In this document: positions 60,312 to 64,000 of the stretch, one piece after another
Layout of the letters: every line of letters starts with the position of its first letter
How positions within the stretch are numbered: the stretch's first letter is position 1
Source of the DNA: an uncultured Helicobacter sp.
GTDB lineage: Bacteria; Campylobacterota; Campylobacteria; Campylobacterales; Helicobacteraceae
Direction: 5' to 3'
Length of the DNA stretch: 64,000 bases
Assembly: GCA_944326445.1 (NCBI GenBank)
Contig: CALVDZ010000002.1
Location: forward strand, 161,063 to 225,062
Translations under genes and position numbers: made by a program
The notes under the pieces: generated by a model
Seen by the model: only the letters and a program-made list of their open reading frames with translations
What the model was told of the DNA's origin: nothing
Database searches by the model: none

Positions 60312-61453
60312 ATGCGGATATGCTTGCTATGCTTTGCTCTTATCACATTTCTAGCTTGCACACCCAATCCCCTACCTATGTCAAAAACTCACACGAGTAT
60401 AGCTCATTTGGGCTAGATTCCCATGACATAGATTCTATGCTAAACTCCCATGCGCACTCCTTGCTAGATTCTGACTTTATGAACGGGCTAAAAGATAGGC
60501 AAATTTTAGCCATTGGCAATATCACCAACAATACAAACGAAGACATCGACATCGAGCTCCTCGCTCGCAAGCTCACGCGAGAAATCGCCAAATCCAAAAA
60601 GCTTATCCTCACTAATGCCATCACTGGCTCTGGAGCCAAAGCCGATACAATGCTCCGTGATACAAGAAACCTCGATGAGCGATTTAATCCCTACACCACG
60701 CAAGAAAACGGCACACTTGATGCCCCACGATATTCGCTGAGTGGGAAGCTCATAGCACGAACCAAGCCCATAGATTCTATGCTGCGCGTGGATTATACCC
60801 TGCTGCTTACCCTCACGGATTTGCACAATGGCAGGGTCGTATGGGATAATGAAGAGAGTATCTCAAAAGTCCTAAGCAAAGAAATGGCGCAAAAGTTTAT
60901 GACAACTTCGCAACACGCCGACAATAAGGACACCCAAGATGCTGATAATATTGTCCGCATACAGCAAGAATGTATCAATAACAATGCAAAGAAGTGTAAT
61001 GAACTTGGAATTTTGTATCTTAGAAAGCAGGATTATACAAAAGCCAAGGAATACTATAGTAGAGCGTGCGATGGCAAATATACATCAGGTTGCTTCAATC
61101 TCGGAGGAATGTATTCCAATGGCGAGGGAGTGCAACAGGACTTTTTCAAGGCTAAGGAATATTATAGCAAAGGTTGTGATTTGGGGGATAATTGGAGCTG
61201 TGGAACACTTGGAAATATGTATCTCGAGGGTAAGGGTGTGCGACAGGACTATCTCAAAGCTAAGGAATATTACACAAAAGCCTGCAATGGCAAAGGCGCA
61301 GTAGGTTGCTATAATCTAGGAGCAATGTATAACACAGGCCAAGGAGTGCGACAAAACTTCGCCACTGCTAAGGAATATTTTGGTAAAGCTTGTGATTTGG
61401 GCTACCAAAATGGCTGCGATGCCTACAAAGAACTCAATCAAGCAGGGCACTAA
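60312..61453 (+). CDS. LpoB-like lipoprotein fused to Sel1 repeats, one-base frameshift in the signal region
   Basis: From ATG 60312 (AAAGGA 5 nt upstream) the frame gives a lipoprotein signal MRICLLCFALITFLAC, but it stops 33 codons in. The rest of the gene reads in a frame one base off, with LpoB-like GLDSHDIDSM, ILAIGNITNNT, LARKLTREIAKS and YSLSGKL, then five Sel1-like repeats (EYYSRACDGKYTSGCFNLG and relatives; Cys pairs spaced like Hcp proteins) from about 220 to the end. One extra C in the tract at 60369-60372 restores a 380-residue protein reading LACTPNPPTYVKN. Paralogue of the gene at 42662. Confidence 0.72.
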
Positions 61454-61570
61454 GTGTGGGTTGTTAAAACTTGTAGATACACTTGAGAATCTCTATTGCT
61501 AGATTCTATAATGCTAGAATCTTTGCAAACTTATAGAATCTACCTGCGCCAATTGTGAGATTCTAACGCC

Positions 61571-62380
61571 TCAAGTGCGCATTTTGTTATGAAAATGGTT
61601 TGTGGGACCATTGCCCTTGCCCAGATTGAGCGCATACAAAATCGCGCCAAACACATAGTCCTTCGCCGCCTTGATAGAATCTAGTGGGCTTTTGCCAAGT
61701 GCGAGGTTTGCCGCGATAGCCGAGCTAAGTGTGCAGCCCGTGCCGTGTGTGTTTTTCGTCTCAATCCTAGGGGCTGGCAGCACACAAAACTCCCTCCCAT
61801 CAAACACCACATCGCTGCAATCCTCCTCCCTATGCCCGCCTTTGAGCAGCACCATTTTCGCCCCCATCGCACAAAGCCGCCTAGCCGCCTCCTGCATATC
61901 CTCTAGTGTGTGGATCTTAAACCCACACAGCTCCTGTGCCTCCGGGATATTTGGTGTGAGCACATCGGCAAAGCCCAAGATTCTCTCCTTAAAGAGCGCG
62001 CGAATAGATTCTGGCATTAGTGCAAAGCCATTTTTGGCAAACATCACGGGATCGATGACGAGATTGCGCGGCTTGTATTGCTCGAGATTGCGTGCGACAC
62101 ACTCGATAATCTCGCACGAGCCGAGCATTCCGATCTTACTCGCTACAGGCGGAATATCCTCAAACACCGCCATAAACTGCTCATCGATGATACGCGTGGG
62201 CACATCAAAGCTCGATACCACGCGCGTCGTGTTTTCCGCCACCACGCTTAGCACGATACTCATACCAAAGACATTGTGCGCTCCAAAAGTTTTGAGATCC
62301 GCCTGTATCCCTGCGCCACCGCTACAATCGCTCCCCGCGATAGTGAGCACGGGAAGCGAATCTTGATTTTGTGCTTGCAT
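61571..62380 (-). CDS. thiD: Hydroxymethylpyrimidine/phosphomethylpyrimidine kinase
   Basis: 269 residues from ATG 62380 (GAGGAG upstream); a frame starting 43 codons earlier overlaps the regulator gene. Ribokinase-like: VLTIAGSDCSGGAGIQADLKTF near 12-33, DPVMFAKNGFALMP near 118, and KNTHGTGCTLSSAIAANLA near 213 with the anion-hole GTGC. Makes HMP-PP for thiamine. The neighbouring AraC regulator ends 11 nt upstream. Confidence 0.95.
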   Translation of the reverse strand: MQAQNQDSLPVLTIAGSDCSGGAGIQADLKTFGAHNVFGMSIVLSVVAENTTRVVSSFDVPTRIIDEQFMAVFEDIPPVASKIGMLGSCEIIECVARNLEQYKPRNLVIDPVMFAKNGFALMPESIRALFKERILGFADVLTPNIPEAQELCGFKIHTLEDMQEAARRLCAMGAKMVLLKGGHREEDCSDVVFDGREFCVLPAPRIETKNTHGTGCTLSSAIAANLALGKSPLDSIKAAKDYVFGAILYALNLGKGNGPTNHFHNKMRT

Positions 62381-62390
62381 ACTAACTCCT

Positions 62391-63308
62391 CTAAGAAAAA
62401 TATAAGTTTTTTGATTTTTGGTAATGCTTTGGTGTGCAGTGGTAGCGGGTTTTAAACCTCTCAATAAACCACGATGGCGAGCCAAACCCACACTCTGCGC
62501 AAATTTCATTGATGTTTTTGTTGGAAAATTCTAGCAAAAATTTCGCCTTCTCAAACCGCCGCTCATCAAGCCAGTGCTTGGGAGAAAGCCCAAAGGCTTG
62601 CTTAAACTTCCTACTAAAGGTTGCCTGATCCACCTTAGCGCATTCCGCCATCTGCGCGACATTGGCAAACTCCTCGCTGCAATACAAAAATGCCAGCCCT
62701 GAATCTAGTGCCAACCCCTGCATAATGTGCTGCACAAAGCGCGAAAAAATCTCGGCATACTGCAAACTAAGGTATAAAAATAGCTCCTCAAACTTATGCG
62801 ACACAAAGGGCACAAGCTCCTCTTTGAACTCCTGCAGATAGAGCTCAAAACTCCGCGCAATCGTAGAGAGCATATCAGAATCTCGGAGATGAAAGATCTG
62901 CGCGCCCTGCCCTTTGGTATGAAGCCTAAAACGCTCTTTGTGCTTGGCGACAAACTCGAGGAGGCTCACATTATCAAAAAAGAGCAAAAGTGCCTCATAC
63001 GCGCCCTCTGCGTGAAAATCTAGCGAATCTAGGTAGTCTGATTGAAGCGCGGTGATGTTGCTAAGACAATAATTATCCGCCTGCAAAAACAAGCCCTCGC
63101 CCGCCCTGATGGCAAAATCGCCGTCTTTGGTGTGCATAATCTTCTCGCCGCGCAGCACAATCACAAGGCAGTGCATATCGGTATAAAGCTGCTGCCTGAT
63201 ACCGCTGCGCGTCTGCACATATTTGGCAAACGCGAAATGTGGCGTGCTAAAAAACCTCGTGTGGGGTAGCCCTCGCAAGTCCCTAGGAAGATGAGTGATA
63301 CTCTCCAT
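62391..63308 (-). CDS. AraC-family transcriptional regulator
   Basis: 305 residues from ATG 63308 (AAGGA 6 nt upstream). N-terminal cupin-like sensor (HCLVIVLRGEKIMHTKDGDFAIRAGEGLFLQ, about 47-77), C-terminal double helix-turn-helix: ANVAQMAECAKVDQATFSRKFKQAFGLSPKHWLDERRFEKAKFLLEFSNKNINEICAECGFGSPSWFIERFKTRYHCTPKHY. Ligand unknown. Probably co-transcribed with thiD, though a thiamine role is not implied. Confidence 0.85.
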   Translation of the reverse strand: MESITHLPRDLRGLPHTRFFSTPHFAFAKYVQTRSGIRQQLYTDMHCLVIVLRGEKIMHTKDGDFAIRAGEGLFLQADNYCLSNITALQSDYLDSLDFHAEGAYEALLLFFDNVSLLEFVAKHKERFRLHTKGQGAQIFHLRDSDMLSTIARSFELYLQEFKEELVPFVSHKFEELFLYLSLQYAEIFSRFVQHIMQGLALDSGLAFLYCSEEFANVAQMAECAKVDQATFSRKFKQAFGLSPKHWLDERRFEKAKFLLEFSNKNINEICAECGFGSPSWFIERFKTRYHCTPKHYQKSKNLYFS

Positions 63309-64000
63309 TGACAATCCTTATTTGTGTGTTGTTAGATTGCACAATTATACAAGTTTTTTGTTAAAGCTATCTTATATTTTGGAATAATGCTTGGTATTAT
63401 GAGTCTAGATATCCACCCTCGCCCCACCGCTTGTGCATACGCAATCCTATACAGATTCATAAATACAGAATCTAGCCCAATAGACTTCAAGGCAATTACA
63501 AAATCAAAAACCCCCACAACCCACAAACACAGAATCTAGCCCAACAGATTCAGAACCTAACAAGCTTACAGAACCCATAACAGAACATTTAAAACACACA
63601 CAATCCACACAACTCCTCCCACACATTCACACAAGCACGAGACTTACAAGCAGAATAACAATCTAGAGAAAATTTAGAATCTAGCGTAACCCTAAAACCC
63701 ACTTCCAAAAATCCAACCAAGATTTAAAAAAGCAAAGTTTAGAATCTAGAGTTTTTCACAAAATCTAGTCCAATAAATTGAGAATCTCATTGCATAGATT
63801 CTAAGCCACCTGCAGAATCTAAACCCACAGATTTAAAATCTTAAGAAAAACATAGAATCCAGCTTTCAATACTTTGGATTTAAAATCTAAGCAACTTACA
63901 GAATCCACAACGCTAGAAAACCTGATCGAGATTTTGCCAAATAACATACATAGTGCGTGTGGGAGCACGATGCCTAAACAGAATCTAAAGATTCTAAAGC
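63309..64000. other. Gene-free AGAATCT-rich intergenic region
   Basis: No credible CDS. Dense AGAATCTA/TAGATTCT copies between about 63470 and 63900 and copy 2 of the 73-bp repeat near the end. Probably the gap to the next gene beyond the window. Confidence 0.65.
63896..63968 (+). repeat. 73-bp dispersed repeat, copy 2
   Basis: Matches 27473-27545 at about 80% by eye, no gaps. Confidence 0.7.

Overview
The window looks like chromosomal DNA of an enterohepatic Helicobacter or a close relative (Campylobacterota). Evidence: the block tRNA-Thr/Tyr/Gly/Thr - tuf - rpmG - tRNA-Trp - secE, class II DAHP synthase, a Cgb-type globin, an LPP20-type lipoprotein operon, a GT10 fucosyltransferase and many homopolymeric G/C tracts. 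Base composition is moderate, and the heptamer AGAATCT/AGATTCT is strikingly frequent. Species is inferred from gene content only. No CRISPR array, transposase, prophage or restriction-modification gene was seen.

Layout. 1-2470: translation block on the minus strand behind a textbook sigma70 promoter. 2470-9773 (minus): ruvA, HAD phosphatase, YwqK-like repeat protein, the selenium pair selD-yedF (selD has an in-frame UGA that other start choices would miss), DAHP synthase, RNase Y and a 5-formyl-THF cyclo-ligase. 9838-12868 (plus): thioredoxin-like lipoprotein, ftsY, radA. 12934-18085 (minus): aguB-like amidohydrolase, a small acidic protein, tcdA, surE, ispA, a PDZ protein, ybaB, panD. 18165-24837 (minus): surface-glycan cluster of two GT4, two GT2 and one GT10 gene, with four poly-G tracts. 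24957-27161: TonB-dependent receptor with a 16-T tract next to its promoter. 27162-28344: gene-free repeat-rich DNA. 28345-30258: corA, terC-like gene, small membrane protein. 30268-33126 (minus): outer-membrane protein, uppP, metallophosphoesterase. 33704-34729: ilvC, flanked by oppositely oriented copies of a composite hairpin repeat. 35148-37401: globin and two outer-membrane proteins. 37592-38891: phase-variable FkbM-like gene. Then tRNA-Pro, another outer-membrane protein, ribBA, a lipoprotein operon (COG3014-LpoB-LPP20), a queuosine precursor transporter, psd, nadA, a phase-variable glycosyltransferase, a DUF342 protein, murJ, cysS, a phase-variable acyltransferase, ndh, yaaA, hisS, pepF, three small unknown proteins, an LpoB-Sel1 fusion with a one-base frameshift, thiD and an AraC-type regulator. 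63309-64000 is AGAATCT-rich and gene-free.

How it fits together. Most of the window is housekeeping. The accessory theme is surface variation: six G/C tracts lie in glycosyltransferase or methyltransferase-like genes and one in an acyltransferase; T tracts lie beside the TonB-receptor promoter and upstream of an outer-membrane protein gene. In this sequence the fucosyltransferase and the FkbM-like gene are out of frame (OFF), while the late glycosyltransferase and the acyltransferase are in frame (ON). Three tracts sit at the 3' ends of consecutive glycosyltransferase genes, where tract length decides the C-terminal tail and whether translation ends next to the following start codon. A dispersed repeat found between genes also forms the in-frame N-terminal region of the two OFF genes. 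These two features are the strongest candidates for something not yet described.
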